Shown one piece after another: positions 8,847 through 19,172 of a DNA stretch of 64,000 nt (position 1 is the first letter of the stretch; each line of letters opens with the position of its first letter). Origin of the DNA: Ruegeria sp. ANG-R (lineage in GTDB: Bacteria > Pseudomonadota > Alphaproteobacteria > Rhodobacterales > Rhodobacteraceae); NCBI RefSeq assembly GCF_000813985.1, contig NZ_JWLJ01000011.1, positions 310,001 to 374,000 on the forward strand, in the 5' to 3' direction. The translations under genes were made by a program, and so were the position numbers. The notes under the pieces were generated by a model, which saw only the letters and a list, made by a program, of their open reading frames with translations, had not been told where the DNA came from and searched no databases.

Positions 8847-9553
8847 GTGTCGACTGGGCCGCAATCGTTGACGGCACATGGCCTGCGGCGGGATATCAGA
8901 CACAAGGGCCTTTCCGATTGCGGCAAGGCCAAGGCGGAGGCTCGCGCGTGTCAGCCGCCAGCCGTATCGCAGCGGTGAGCGGGGCTGATATCGACGCAGC
9001 CGAGGGTGCAATGCGCGCGATGGGCCAAAAGCGCATTTTCTGCCTGCGTCCGGGGGATGAGGCGCTGGATGCGATGCTTGCGGACCGTGGCTACGATATC
9101 CTCGATCCGGTCAATATCTATGCCTGTCCGACCCGGCATCTGACCGATACTCCGATCCCGCGTGTGACGGTGTTCAACATCTGGGAACCTCTGGCGATCA
9201 TGCGCGAGATCTGGGCGCAGGGCGGCATAGGTCCCGAACGGCTTGCGGTCATGGCCCGGGCCAGGGGACCCAAGACAGGTTTTCTGATGCGTCACAGCGA
9301 TCAACCCGCTGGTACCGGCTTTGCTGCGGTCCAGGATGGCATCGCGATGGTACACGCGCTGGAAATCCTGCCGCATCACCGTCGACGGGGAATGGGCGTC
9401 TGGGCCATGCGCGCCGCGGCCTTTTGGGCGCTGGACAATGGCGCGCAGACGCTTAGCGTGATCTGCACCAAGGCGAATGCGGGGGCCAATGGCCTCTATC
9501 ACTCGCTCGGGATGGAGATCGTCGGGGAATACCACTACCGACAGCGCGTCTGA
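8843..9553 (+). CDS. GNAT-family N-acetyltransferase
   Basis: 236 residues. The acetyl-CoA binding motif is ALEILPHHRRRGMGVWAMRAAAFWA (beta4, then R/Q-x-x-G-x-G/A loop) followed by the GNAT 'N..A..LY.SLGM' segment (KANAGANGLYHSLGM). The N-terminal 130 residues look like a second degenerate GNAT fold. Start is TTG 8843 overlapping the upstream TGA (TTGA), so it is co-translated with the MoCF gene. Substrate unknown. Confidence 0.85.
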   Translation: MSVDWAAIVDGTWPAAGYQTQGPFRLRQGQGGGSRVSAASRIAAVSGADIDAAEGAMRAMGQKRIFCLRPGDEALDAMLADRGYDILDPVNIYACPTRHLTDTPIPRVTVFNIWEPLAIMREIWAQGGIGPERLAVMARARGPKTGFLMRHSDQPAGTGFAAVQDGIAMVHALEILPHHRRRGMGVWAMRAAAFWALDNGAQTLSVICTKANAGANGLYHSLGMEIVGEYHYRQRV

Positions 9554-9563
9554 GGAGAGCGAT

Positions 9564-10136
9564 TTGACCAAACAGGACATGCCAACCGCCCTGAATCTGC
9601 CCATGGTGGACCCGCTTCCGCCGGAAACGCAGAAATACTTTGATATCTGCGTGGATAAGCTGGGCATGGTGCCGAACGTGCTGCGCGCCTATGCCTTCGA
9701 TATCGAAAAGCTGAATGCCTTCACGGCGATGTATAACGACCTGATGCTGGCCAACAGCGGGTTGACGAAGCTCGAACGCGAGATGATCGCGGTTGTCGTC
9801 TCATCGATCAACAAGTGTTTCTATTGCCTGGTGGCCCATGGCGCCGCCGTGCGGCAGCTTTCGGGCGATCCTCAGCTTGGAGAAATGCTGGTCATGAATT
9901 ACCGCGTTGCCCAACTGGACGACCGCCAGCGCGCGATGCTGGATTTCGCCGCCAAGATGACCACAGCCAGCACGACAATCGAGGAACCCGACCGCCAGCT
10001 TCTGCGCGATGCGGGCTTTACCGACCGCGATATCTGGGACATTGCCAATGTCACCGGTTTCTTCAACATGACCAACCGCGTCGCCAGCGCCATCGCAATG
10101 GTCCCGAACCCCGAGTATCACGCCCAGTTCCGATGA
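9564..10136 (+). CDS. AhpD-like carboxymuconolactone decarboxylase family protein (peroxidase-related)
   Basis: 190 residues of the 'uncharacterised peroxidase-related' branch of the AhpD/CMD family. The redox motif C85-x-x-C88-x3-H92 lies in NKCFYCLVAHGAAVR, with upstream acidic residues in LEREMIAVV. Such proteins reduce peroxides or act as disulfide reductases. The TTG at 9564 is chosen over ATG 9579 because GAGGAG lies six bases before the TTG. The stop overlaps the next ATG (ATGA). Confidence 0.9.
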   Translation: MTKQDMPTALNLPMVDPLPPETQKYFDICVDKLGMVPNVLRAYAFDIEKLNAFTAMYNDLMLANSGLTKLEREMIAVVVSSINKCFYCLVAHGAAVRQLSGDPQLGEMLVMNYRVAQLDDRQRAMLDFAAKMTTASTTIEEPDRQLLRDAGFTDRDIWDIANVTGFFNMTNRVASAIAMVPNPEYHAQFR

Positions 10137-11035
10137 TCCGCTTTCTGTTCTTCTGTTTGGCCATGCTGGCCGCCCCTGCCATGGCGCAGGAACTGACATT
10201 GCCTGCCGGCGCAAGGCAAATTTCTGACCGTACCAGCGCGCTTGACAGTTATGATCTGCCGGTCGGCGTGTTTGCCGACGGAGCGGTGCCGTCGCGCACT
10301 GTCGAAGGGCGCGTCGAGCGATTGACATGGCGGCTTCAGGCCGGGTCCAGCACAACGCTGCAAATCCTCGCACCGCTGCGGGATCAGCTGCAGGCGCAGG
10401 GTTTTGAGATCACCTTCGAATGTGAGGCCCGCGCCTGCGGCGGGTTCGATTTCCGCTTTGCCACCGAAGTGGTACCGACACCCGATATGTATGTAGCGAT
10501 TCACGATTACCGCTTCCTGTCCGCCGAGCGCGGCGATGAAGTGGTAACCCTGCTGATCAGCCGCAACCCGCCCGATGGCTATGTGCAGATGATCCGGGTC
10601 ACACCGGTGGGGACCCAACCTGCGCCCCCCCTGGTGATCGAGGAAACGGTTGATGGTACAGCGGGTTTGTTAAGTAACCTGACGCGCGACGGCCATGTCA
10701 TCCTCGACGATCTACACTTCCAGACAGGCGAGGTGGCGCTGGGAGAGGGGCCCTTTGCGTCACTAAATCTGCTGGCCGAGTATCTTGCCGAAAACCCCGG
10801 AACGCGGCTGGCGCTGGTCGGGCATACCGACGATACCGGCGATCTGCAGGCCAATATCGCGGTCAGTACCAAACGGGCCGAGGCGGTGCGCACCCGCCTG
10901 ATCGAAGGCTACGGCATCGCGCCCGACCGGGTCGAAGCGCAAGGCGTAGGCTACCTCGCCCCGATCACCTCAAACGCAACGCCCGAAGGCCGCGATATCA
11001 ACCGCCGGGTCGAGGCGGTGTTGCTGGTCAACTGA
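10133..11035 (+). CDS. OmpA-family peptidoglycan-binding envelope protein
   Basis: 300 residues: a signal peptide (1-18, cleaved after AMA), an N-terminal domain of about 170 residues of unknown fold with one Cys pair (ECEARACGG), and a C-terminal OmpA-like domain (about 190-300) with LALVGHTDDTGD, the NIAVSTKRAEAVRTRLI helix and GYLAPITSN. The Asp and Arg of this domain bind diaminopimelate. Probably periplasmic or outer-membrane associated. It overlaps the AhpD-like gene upstream and runs 8 bases into the convergent permease gene. Confidence 0.9.
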   Translation: MIRFLFFCLAMLAAPAMAQELTLPAGARQISDRTSALDSYDLPVGVFADGAVPSRTVEGRVERLTWRLQAGSSTTLQILAPLRDQLQAQGFEITFECEARACGGFDFRFATEVVPTPDMYVAIHDYRFLSAERGDEVVTLLISRNPPDGYVQMIRVTPVGTQPAPPLVIEETVDGTAGLLSNLTRDGHVILDDLHFQTGEVALGEGPFASLNLLAEYLAENPGTRLALVGHTDDTGDLQANIAVSTKRAEAVRTRLIEGYGIAPDRVEAQGVGYLAPITSNATPEGRDINRRVEAVLLVN

Positions 11036-11990
11036 CCCACCACAGATACAGCGGCAGGCCGATAGTGATGTTGAACGGGAACGAGACGCCCAGCGACAGG
11101 GTAAGGTAAATCCCAGCCTCCGCCTTGGGCAAAGCAATCTTCATCGCCGCCGGTACGGCGATGTAAGAGGCCGAAGCCGACAGCACCATGAACAGGAACA
11201 GGCTGCCCTTGGGCAGGCCGATCATCGCGCCCACAGCCCAAGCCATCAGCGCGCCGATCAGCGGCATCAGCACGCCAAAGGCAAACAGACCCACCGACAG
11301 CTTGTCGCGGTTGCCAATCAGGCTGCGCCCCGCCGACAGGCCCATATCCAGCAGGAACAGGCACAGGATGCCGGTGAAGGGCGTTACGATAAAAGGCGCG
11401 ATCATCTGCATCCCTTCGCCACCGGTGATCGCTCCGATCAGGAAGGCCCCGGTCAGCAATACGATCGAGCCATTGGCCAGAAGGTCGCGCCACAGCTTGT
11501 CGTCCTTCACGCCGTTGCTGCCGCTCTTATGCGCCAGCCACAGCGCCGACAGGATCGCAGGCACCTCCATCGCGGCGGCCACGGCGACCATGAATCCGTC
11601 ATGGGGCAGTCCCACCAGATCCAACAGGCTGATGGCGGTCACGAAGGTCACAATCGAGATTGAGCCGTAGTGTCCCGCCACCGCTGCTGCGTTCAGCGGA
11701 TCAAGCCGAGTCATCACCCGCAACAGACCAAAGGCCACGAAGGGGATCGCAAAAGACAACGCAACGCCGCCCAGCAGGGTCAGGAATAGCTGCAGATGGA
11801 TACCATGTGCGGCCAGACTGGCCCCGCCTTTGAACCCAATGGCCAAGAGCAGATAGAGCGACATGAATTTCGCCGCCCCCGCCGGGATCGAAAGATCGCT
11901 GCGCACAAATGCCGCCAACAGCCCAAGAGCGAAAAACAATATGGTTGGCACCAGCAGGTTGCTGGACAACGTTTCAATCACACCGGGCAT
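11028..11990 (-). CDS. SbtA-type sodium-dependent bicarbonate permease (DUF897)
   Basis: 320 residues, about ten membrane helices. The first half (LLVPTILFFALGLLAAF...LLLAIGFKGG) and the NAAAVAGHYGSISIVTF segment match SbtA, the Na+/HCO3- symporter of cyanobacteria, whose relatives are widespread in heterotrophs. A cytoplasmic loop follows helix 5. No SbtB-like PII partner lies beside it. AGGAG before the ATG at 11990. It diverges from a LysR regulator, which probably controls it. The transported ion is inferred from the family. Confidence 0.85.
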   Translation of the reverse strand: MPGVIETLSSNLLVPTILFFALGLLAAFVRSDLSIPAGAAKFMSLYLLLAIGFKGGASLAAHGIHLQLFLTLLGGVALSFAIPFVAFGLLRVMTRLDPLNAAAVAGHYGSISIVTFVTAISLLDLVGLPHDGFMVAVAAAMEVPAILSALWLAHKSGSNGVKDDKLWRDLLANGSIVLLTGAFLIGAITGGEGMQMIAPFIVTPFTGILCLFLLDMGLSAGRSLIGNRDKLSVGLFAFGVLMPLIGALMAWAVGAMIGLPKGSLFLFMVLSASASYIAVPAAMKIALPKAEAGIYLTLSLGVSFPFNITIGLPLYLWWVS

Positions 11991-12072
11991 GTTTAGGCTC
12001 CTGTTCCCTCAGTTTCGGAGCTAGGTGCCTTGTTAATTTGATTTCGCCAAATACTATCTTTTTAACTTTTGC

Positions 12073-12087
12073 ATAGTTATAAACTAT
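12073..12087. promoter_or_regulatory. LysR-type operator in the sbtA-like/lysR divergent region
   Basis: ATAGTT-ATA-AACTAT, a perfect 6-3-6 inverted repeat that satisfies T-N11-A and also the ATAG-N7-CTAT half-site pattern of OxyR. It sits two bases before the regulator's ATG, the place expected for autoregulation of a LysR gene. Confidence 0.65.
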
Positions 12088-12089
12088 AT

Positions 12090-13007
12090 ATGCGTCCAAC
12101 CTTACGCCAATTGGAATATATCGTCACCGTCAGCCGTCTGGGCCGTTTCAGTCTGGCTGCCGACGTTTTGAACGTCAGCCAACCCAGCCTGTCAGCCCAG
12201 ATTGCGACGGTAGAACAGGAACTTGGCGTTCGAATATTCGATCGCAATCGTGGCGGGGTGCAGGTCACAGCGAAGGGTGAGGACTTTATCTCGCGCGCGC
12301 AGAAGATCATTGCCGAGGTCAAAGACCTGCGCCACGCCATGTCCAGCGACCTGCCGGTTGGAGGGCGCCTGCGCCTCGGGGTATTGCCCTCGATCGGGCC
12401 CTATCTGCTTCCGCAGGTCATCAAAGAGGTCCACCGTCTACGCCCCGGTCTCCGCATCGTTGTGCGCGAAGAAAACACCCGTGATCTGGAACAGGGGCTC
12501 AAGACAGGTCGCTTTGATCTGATCTTGTCGACGCCCGAGGACCATCCAAACACGGTTCAACAGCGCTTGTTCAATGAAACCCTCTGGGTCGCGGTCGCCG
12601 TTGATGACCTGCTGGCCCGCGGCCTGCAAGGCGTCGCGGCCCAGGACCTGCAAAACCGGTTATTCCTGACGCTCGATCAAAGTCACCGGCTTTCGCGCAT
12701 TGTCTATGCACTTGCTGCAGAATGCGGTGGTGTGGTGTCAGATGAATATGAGGGCACTACACTCGACTCAATTGTCCTGATGGCGGCCTCCGGGGTTGGC
12801 GTCGCGATTCTGCCGGACCTTTATGCGCGCAGACAAGGGATTTACCGCGATGAAGTGCGCCTGCGCCCTTTATCCATCCCCAACGCCAACCGCGATATCG
12901 CTTTGCTGTCGCGCAACACCGAATCTCCGCTACCCGGGCAAACGGTGCTGACCGAAAGCTTGCGCTCGGTTGCGCGCAACATGGGACTTTCGGTGATCGG
13001 TCCATAA
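12090..13007 (+). CDS. LysR-family regulator, OxyR-like but lacking the redox cysteines
   Basis: 305 residues: winged helix (MRPTLRQLEYIVTVSRLGRFSLAADVL...VSQPSLSAQI) and a two-lobe effector domain. The effector part follows OxyR closely (SHRLSRIVYALAAECGG, then TTLDSIVLMAASGVGVAILP), but the OxyR sensor Cys position is Arg200 after His199 and the second Cys is absent; only Cys212 is nearby. It therefore probably senses a ligand rather than peroxide. The ATG at 12090 is preferred over an in-frame TTG at 12069, which lies inside the operator. Divergent from the SbtA-like permease, its likely target. Confidence 0.88.
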   Translation: MRPTLRQLEYIVTVSRLGRFSLAADVLNVSQPSLSAQIATVEQELGVRIFDRNRGGVQVTAKGEDFISRAQKIIAEVKDLRHAMSSDLPVGGRLRLGVLPSIGPYLLPQVIKEVHRLRPGLRIVVREENTRDLEQGLKTGRFDLILSTPEDHPNTVQQRLFNETLWVAVAVDDLLARGLQGVAAQDLQNRLFLTLDQSHRLSRIVYALAAECGGVVSDEYEGTTLDSIVLMAASGVGVAILPDLYARRQGIYRDEVRLRPLSIPNANRDIALLSRNTESPLPGQTVLTESLRSVARNMGLSVIGP

Positions 13008-13033
13008 AAAAGACCCGTGCAGTTCAGCACGGG
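13005..13033 (-). terminator. Rho-independent terminator of the minus-strand lysR gene
   Basis: Stem CCCGTGC/GCACGGG (13014-13020 and 13027-13033), loop AGTTCA. Read on the minus strand the stem is followed by a run of six U. It lies between two convergent lysR genes. Confidence 0.8.
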
Positions 13034-13058
13034 CCATCTAGGTGCCGTCGGGAGAATT

Positions 13059-13964
13059 CTACCAGTCCATCGGGCCCTTTTCAGCAAAGGAATCGACCAG
13101 AAAATCAATGAATGCCCGCACCTTGGGCTGGGTGAACCGGCCCGGTGGATATACGGCATAGACGCCCTGAACTTCATCCGGCAGCGATGGCATGGCGTCC
13201 ACCACCTCGCCTGATTTCAGCGCGTCGGCGTAAAGATAGCTGGGCAGATGTGCGATCCCCAACCCCGAGATGGCCGCGTTCAGCAGCGATTGGCCGTCAT
13301 TCACGCTCAGCCAGCCAGCGGTGCGGACCTGACGTTTTTCGCCCGATGGCGCCGTCAGTTTCCACACGCTGCCCGAGGACTGGCTGGAATAGTGCAGCAG
13401 CTTGTGTTCGTTCAGGTCGTCGATCTTCTGGGGGCGACCGAACTGCTCGATGTATTTCGGCGAGGCGACCATGCGCTTCACGGTTTCGGTCAGTTTGCGG
13501 GCGCGCAGGGTGCTGTCTTCCAGCTCACCAATGCGCACGGCCACGTCAAATCCTTCGGAAATCAGTTCCACATAACGATTGTTCAGCACCATGTTCACGG
13601 TGATATCGGGATAGACGGACAGGAAATCGGACAGGACCGGCGACAGGTGATTAACGCCGAAATCCGTCGCAACACTGATTCGCAGCAGACCGGAAGGATC
13701 GGATTGCATCGAGGTCACCAACGCATCCGCCTCGCCTGCGTCGTTCAGTACACGGCGCGCGCGGTCGTAATACGCCAGCCCGATCTCGGTCGGAGACACG
13801 CGTCGTGTCGTGCGGTTCAGCAGCCTTGCCCCTAACCGTGCCTCAAGACTTGAAACGTGCTTGGACACGGCTGATTTGGAGATGCCCATTTTCTTGGCCG
13901 CGTCGGTGAAACCACCCTGGTCCACCACGTTGGAAAAGGCCTCCATTTCGGTCAGTCGATCCAT
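13059..13964 (-). CDS. LysR-family transcriptional regulator (CrgA/AaeR-like)
   Basis: 301 residues. N-terminal helix-turn-helix MDRLTEMEAFSNVVDQGGFTDAAKKMGISKSAVSKHV, then LNRTTRRVSPTEIG and the DVAVRIGEL segment, typical of the large CrgA/AaeR subgroup acting on aromatic compounds, redox stress or efflux. Immediate neighbours are a convergent lysR and a divergent DUF4399 gene, the only nearby divergent target. A terminator follows its stop. Confidence 0.9.
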   Translation of the reverse strand: MDRLTEMEAFSNVVDQGGFTDAAKKMGISKSAVSKHVSSLEARLGARLLNRTTRRVSPTEIGLAYYDRARRVLNDAGEADALVTSMQSDPSGLLRISVATDFGVNHLSPVLSDFLSVYPDITVNMVLNNRYVELISEGFDVAVRIGELEDSTLRARKLTETVKRMVASPKYIEQFGRPQKIDDLNEHKLLHYSSQSSGSVWKLTAPSGEKRQVRTAGWLSVNDGQSLLNAAISGLGIAHLPSYLYADALKSGEVVDAMPSLPDEVQGVYAVYPPGRFTQPKVRAFIDFLVDSFAEKGPMDW

Positions 13965-14082
13965 TCTCGTTCCCCAGGTCTTCCGTTCGTTGTCTCTTTA
14001 TCGCGATCAATCTGGGCAAGAACGGGGCAGACATGGGATAATATCAGGGTTTTGAATCGGATCGTTTGCGACTGGGAAACGC

Positions 14083-14098
14083 CGACGTCTCCACGTCG
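14083..14098. promoter_or_regulatory. Inverted repeat in the lysR/DUF4399 divergent region
   Basis: CGACGT-CTCC-ACGTCG, a perfect 6-4-6 inverted repeat about 110 bases before the DUF4399 start. A -10-like TATGAT lies at 14154-14159. Possible regulator site; the binder is unknown. Confidence 0.4.
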
Positions 14099-14192
14099 CA
14101 GTTTGGTCTATCCGGTGCAAAACCCCGGTTTCTGGACTTTTTTCCAATCGTGCTATGATGAGAATGGCATTTTTGTGACCAAGGAGGAGACA

Positions 14193-14633
14193 ATGAAAGC
14201 CTTTTTCTCAGCTGCTGTCCTGTGCCTGTCCGCCAGCCTCGTGTGGGCCGGAGGGGAAACGCCATCAAATCCCGATGCCAAGGTTTATTTCGTCAACCTG
14301 TCCGACGGAGATACGGTTCAATCACCCGTTACCATCGTGTTCGGATTAAGCGGTATGGGCGTCGCACCCGCCGGAACCGAGAAGGAAAATACCGGACATC
14401 ATCACCTTCTGGTTGATCGCCCGCCGCTGGGGCAGGGCGAAGACGGCGCGGATGAGCTGGCTTATGGTCTGCCTGCGGATGACAATCACATCCATTTCGG
14501 CGGTGGCCAGACCGAGGTCACGCTGGACATGGCGCCCGGAGAGCACACGTTGCAGTTGGTGTTGGGAGATGCCGGGCATGTGCCGCATTCCACGCCTGTT
14601 GTGTCCGAGGTAATCACGATTACGGTGGAATAA
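14193..14633 (+). CDS. Secreted DUF4399-domain protein
   Basis: 146 residues: signal peptide (1-19, ending VWA) and one DUF4399 domain. Characteristic segments: V-Y-F-V-N-L-x-D-G-D, GMGVAPAG, NTGHHHLLVD, NHIHFGGGQTE and LVLGDAGHVPH. The many His residues suggest a metal site (copper-like), but this is inference from composition. AAGGAGGAG directly before ATG 14193 fixes the start. Preceded by a possible operator and a TATGAT -10 element. Confidence 0.88.
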   Translation: MKAFFSAAVLCLSASLVWAGGETPSNPDAKVYFVNLSDGDTVQSPVTIVFGLSGMGVAPAGTEKENTGHHHLLVDRPPLGQGEDGADELAYGLPADDNHIHFGGGQTEVTLDMAPGEHTLQLVLGDAGHVPHSTPVVSEVITITVE

Positions 14634-14636
14634 TAC

Positions 14637-15317
14637 TCAAGTGCTGAATAGCGCGTCGAACTCTAACGCTCCGGCGCGGGTAAAGCGGATTATGCGGCTG
14701 TCGGGTTTGCGCGCCAGCCAGTTGATCTCTTCCATGCGGGCCAACAGGGCACGGCCGAGTTTCCCGGCCAGATGCGTTTCGCGTTCGCTCCAATCGAGAC
14801 AGGGGCGGCAAAGCGGTGCGCGGCTGCGGCCAAGCCCGTCCAGATCGATGCCGAAACTGGTGCAGAACTGAACACCCTTTGGGGTCAGAGACACCGCGTC
14901 GTCCGCGGCGTCGAGGTACCCTCGTGCCTGCATGGCGGTGAACATCTGCACTCCGCGGCTGCCAGCCAGATGGTTGTAGCAAACCCGCGCTGCCCGCATC
15001 TCAGCGTCGTGTGGTCCGGTCCGTGTCCGCAGGTGTCCCCGCCCGGCAGCCAGACCCATCAGGTTCTCCAGCACATGCGCCACATCCCCGCCGGACAGTC
15101 CGTAGTATTTGTGTCGTCCCTGTCCGCGCACCCGTATCAGGCGACCTTCAAGCAGTTTCTTCAGGTGTGAGCTTGCGGTCTGGGGGCTGATCCCGGCCTC
15201 GCGCGCCAATTCTCCTGCCGTCAGTGCTTTGCCCGACATCATTGCCGTCAACATATTTGCGCGTGCGGGATCGCCAATCAGCGCAGCAATCTGAGCGATA
15301 TCCGGTCCGTTTCGCAT
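14637..15317 (-). CDS. ArsR-family winged-helix regulator with C-terminal Cys pair
   Basis: 226 residues: an N-terminal ArsR-type winged helix (IAQIAALIGDPARANMLTAM... AGISPQTASSHLKKLLEGRLI) and a long C-terminal domain with C-R-P-C in LCRPCLDWSERE. This two-part form is common in Proteobacteria. Its start codon lies inside a perfect palindrome (15316-15339), strongly suggesting autoregulation together with the divergent NIPSNAP-monooxygenase pair. The ligand is unknown; the Cys pair could be a metal or thiol sensor. Confidence 0.9.
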   Translation of the reverse strand: MRNGPDIAQIAALIGDPARANMLTAMMSGKALTAGELAREAGISPQTASSHLKKLLEGRLIRVRGQGRHKYYGLSGGDVAHVLENLMGLAAGRGHLRTRTGPHDAEMRAARVCYNHLAGSRGVQMFTAMQARGYLDAADDAVSLTPKGVQFCTSFGIDLDGLGRSRAPLCRPCLDWSERETHLAGKLGRALLARMEEINWLARKPDSRIIRFTRAGALEFDALFST

Positions 15318-15339
15318 GTTTCGACCGTAATCGAAACAT
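15316..15339. promoter_or_regulatory. Perfect palindromic operator over the arsR start codon
   Basis: ATGTTTCGA-CCGTAA-TCGAAACAT: nine-base arms, six-base spacer, no mismatch. It covers the regulator's own ATG and lies 51 bases before the divergent NIPSNAP gene, so one dimer could repress both directions. Confidence 0.78.
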
Positions 15340-15389
15340 AAGCGCCAGCCAAGAGGTTAATCTTTGTCGATCATCAACCGGAGGCAACG

Positions 15390-15713
15390 ATGCTGACTTG
15401 CATAATCCAATACCAGATCGACCCAACGAAAAAAGAGCAGTTTCAGACCTATGCGCGCAATTGGGGGCAGGCGATCCCGCGGTGCGGCGCTGATTTAATC
15501 GGATATTTCGCCCCGCACGAGGGGTCATCGACATTGGCCTATGGGATCTACAACATTCCCAGCCTCGCTGAGTACGAAGCCTACCGCGCGCGTCTGTCAG
15601 CTGATCCACTTGGGCAGGAGAACTATGCCTTTGCGCAAAAAGAGCGCTTCATTCTGCGGGAAGACCGGACTTGGCTCACATGTGCCTCAACCCCGCATGG
15701 AGACGGCGCATGA
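15390..15713 (+). CDS. NIPSNAP-family protein
   Basis: 107 residues forming one NIPSNAP ferredoxin-like alpha/beta-barrel domain: MLTCIIQYQIDPTKKEQFQTYARNW, then HEGSSTLAYGIYNIPSLAEYEAYR and FAQKERFILRE. Function of these proteins is not settled; in bacteria they often accompany antibiotic-biosynthesis-type monooxygenases and regulators. CCGGAGG before the ATG. The stop overlaps the next gene (ATGA). Confidence 0.85.
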   Translation: MLTCIIQYQIDPTKKEQFQTYARNWGQAIPRCGADLIGYFAPHEGSSTLAYGIYNIPSLAEYEAYRARLSADPLGQENYAFAQKERFILREDRTWLTCASTPHGDGA

Positions 15714-16030
15714 TTGCCGTGATCTTCGAGGTCGAGCCAGCAGGGGGCGAGATCCAGACCTATCTCGAAATCGCCGCCGACCTGCGACCGATGTTGGATG
15801 GTATTGACGGCTTTGTCTCGGTCGAGCGGTTTGAAAGCCTGACAACAGCCGGCAAATACCTGTCGCTCTCCTTCTGGCGAGATGAAGAGGCCGTCGCCGC
15901 CTGGCGTCAAACAGCCCGGCACCGGGCCGCACAAGGCACGGGGCGCGCCGGGTTGTTCAAAGACTACCGTTTGCGTGTGGCGGCAGTGGTCCGTGACTAT
16001 GGTCTGAATGACCGGGCGCAAGTGCCTTGA
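15710..16030 (+). CDS. Antibiotic biosynthesis monooxygenase (ABM) domain protein
   Basis: 106 residues with the ABM dimeric alpha/beta barrel pattern: MIAVIFEVEPAGGEIQTYLEIA, DGFVSVERFESL and LSLSFWRDEEAVAAWRQTARH. Such proteins oxidise small aromatic or quinone compounds without a cofactor, or degrade haem (IsdG type); no haem-site Asn/Trp pair can be assigned with confidence. ATG 15710 is inside the NIPSNAP stop, so the pair is translationally coupled under the ArsR palindrome. Confidence 0.85.
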   Translation: MIAVIFEVEPAGGEIQTYLEIAADLRPMLDGIDGFVSVERFESLTTAGKYLSLSFWRDEEAVAAWRQTARHRAAQGTGRAGLFKDYRLRVAAVVRDYGLNDRAQVP

Positions 16031-16043
16031 ACGCCCTGGCGAC

Positions 16044-18119
<2,076 letters not shown>

Positions 18120-18208
18120 CCTTTGTCACGCGAAACCTAACGTCATTCCCTTTGCGTTTCCCGCCCCGCTTGTTACAGACGCTGCACACCCTGCTGATGA
18201 GGCCGCAC

Positions 18209-18694
18209 ATGACCCCTGACCAGATCGCCAAACTGCCCTATCGTCCCTGTGTCGGGCTGATGTTGATGAATGCTGAGGGCAGAATCTTTGTCGGTCAGCG
18301 TAATGATCGCCACAAAGACGCATGGCAGATGCCCCAAGGGGGCGTGGACAAGGGCGAAGACCCGCGCGATGCGGCTCTGCGTGAGCTGTGGGAGGAAACC
18401 GGTGTGACCGGCGACCTGGTCGAGATCATTGCCGAAACCGATGGCTGGCTGCCCTATGACTTGCCGCATGATATCGTGCCGAAAATCTGGAAGGGCCGGT
18501 ATCGCGGGCAGGAACAGAAATGGTTTCTGATGCGGTTCCTCGGCCGGGATGACCAGATCGATATTCAGACCGAACACCCAGAATTTACCCATTGGAAATG
18601 GCAGCAGCCAAATCGGTTGGTCGCAGAAATAGTGCCGTTCAAACGCAGCGTTTACGAACAGGTTCTCGGGATTTTCTCGCCCTATCTGTCGTAA
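18209..18694 (+). CDS. rppH: RNA pyrophosphohydrolase (Nudix)
   Basis: 161 residues. RppH removes pyrophosphate from 5'-triphosphate mRNA and so starts decay. The Nudix box is intact ([23 protein letters not shown]) and flanking RppH features are present: [26 protein letters not shown] and [11 protein letters not shown] 18209 is preferred because GATGAGG lies six bases upstream; the frame is open further upstream with no such site. Divergent from fadH. Confidence 0.94.
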   Translation: MTPDQIAKLPYRPCVGLMLMNAEGRIFVGQRNDRHKDAWQMPQGGVDKGEDPRDAALRELWEETGVTGDLVEIIAETDGWLPYDLPHDIVPKIWKGRYRGQEQKWFLMRFLGRDDQIDIQTEHPEFTHWKWQQPNRLVAEIVPFKRSVYEQVLGIFSPYLS

Positions 18695-18863
18695 ATGCGA
18701 TCCCGTCCCCGACCGGGTGTTTCTCCGACAGCCTCGCCGGCAGGCCATGTCCGATCAGGCTGCGGCAGCGCAGACGTCGACGTGAGTTTAACCGGGCTCG
18801 GATTTGTGCCACTGTCCAATCGAACTATGGTGAGGAGCAACTGATTTTGAGGGATGCGTTTTC

Positions 18864-19163
18864 ATGACCACCGAGGCGGAACTTCTGGCTGAGTTAGAGA
18901 AACTCCGGGCGCGCAATGCGCAACTGGAAGAAAAAGAACGCGATGAACCCGCCGGGCAGGCGCGGCACGAGGCAACCGCATCGGCGAAAACCTCTGACGA
19001 GATTCGCAAGCTTCTGACGGAGCACGGCATCGACCTGGGCAAGGCCGAGGCCTTTGGCGACGAGGTGGTCGAAGAGTTCGGAAGGCTCCAGAAAGACTAT
19101 CCGATCACCGCCCTGCTGGTCGCTTTCACGCTGGGATACGCCGTTGGCCGGTTGCAGGGATAG
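18864..19163 (+). CDS. Small membrane-anchored coiled-coil protein (ElaB/YqjD/DUF883-like)
   Basis: 99 residues: N-terminal charged helix (EAELLAELEKLRARNAQLEEKE, likely coiled coil), an amphipathic middle and a C-terminal hydrophobic segment (ITALLVAFTLGYAVGRLQG). This layout, ending in a G-x-x-x-G-R motif, resembles ElaB/YqjD ribosome- or membrane-associated proteins. It precedes a holin-like membrane gene by nine bases and forms a pair with it. Confidence 0.7.
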   Translation: MTTEAELLAELEKLRARNAQLEEKERDEPAGQARHEATASAKTSDEIRKLLTEHGIDLGKAEAFGDEVVEEFGRLQKDYPITALLVAFTLGYAVGRLQG

Positions 19164-19172
19164 GAATTCGGA

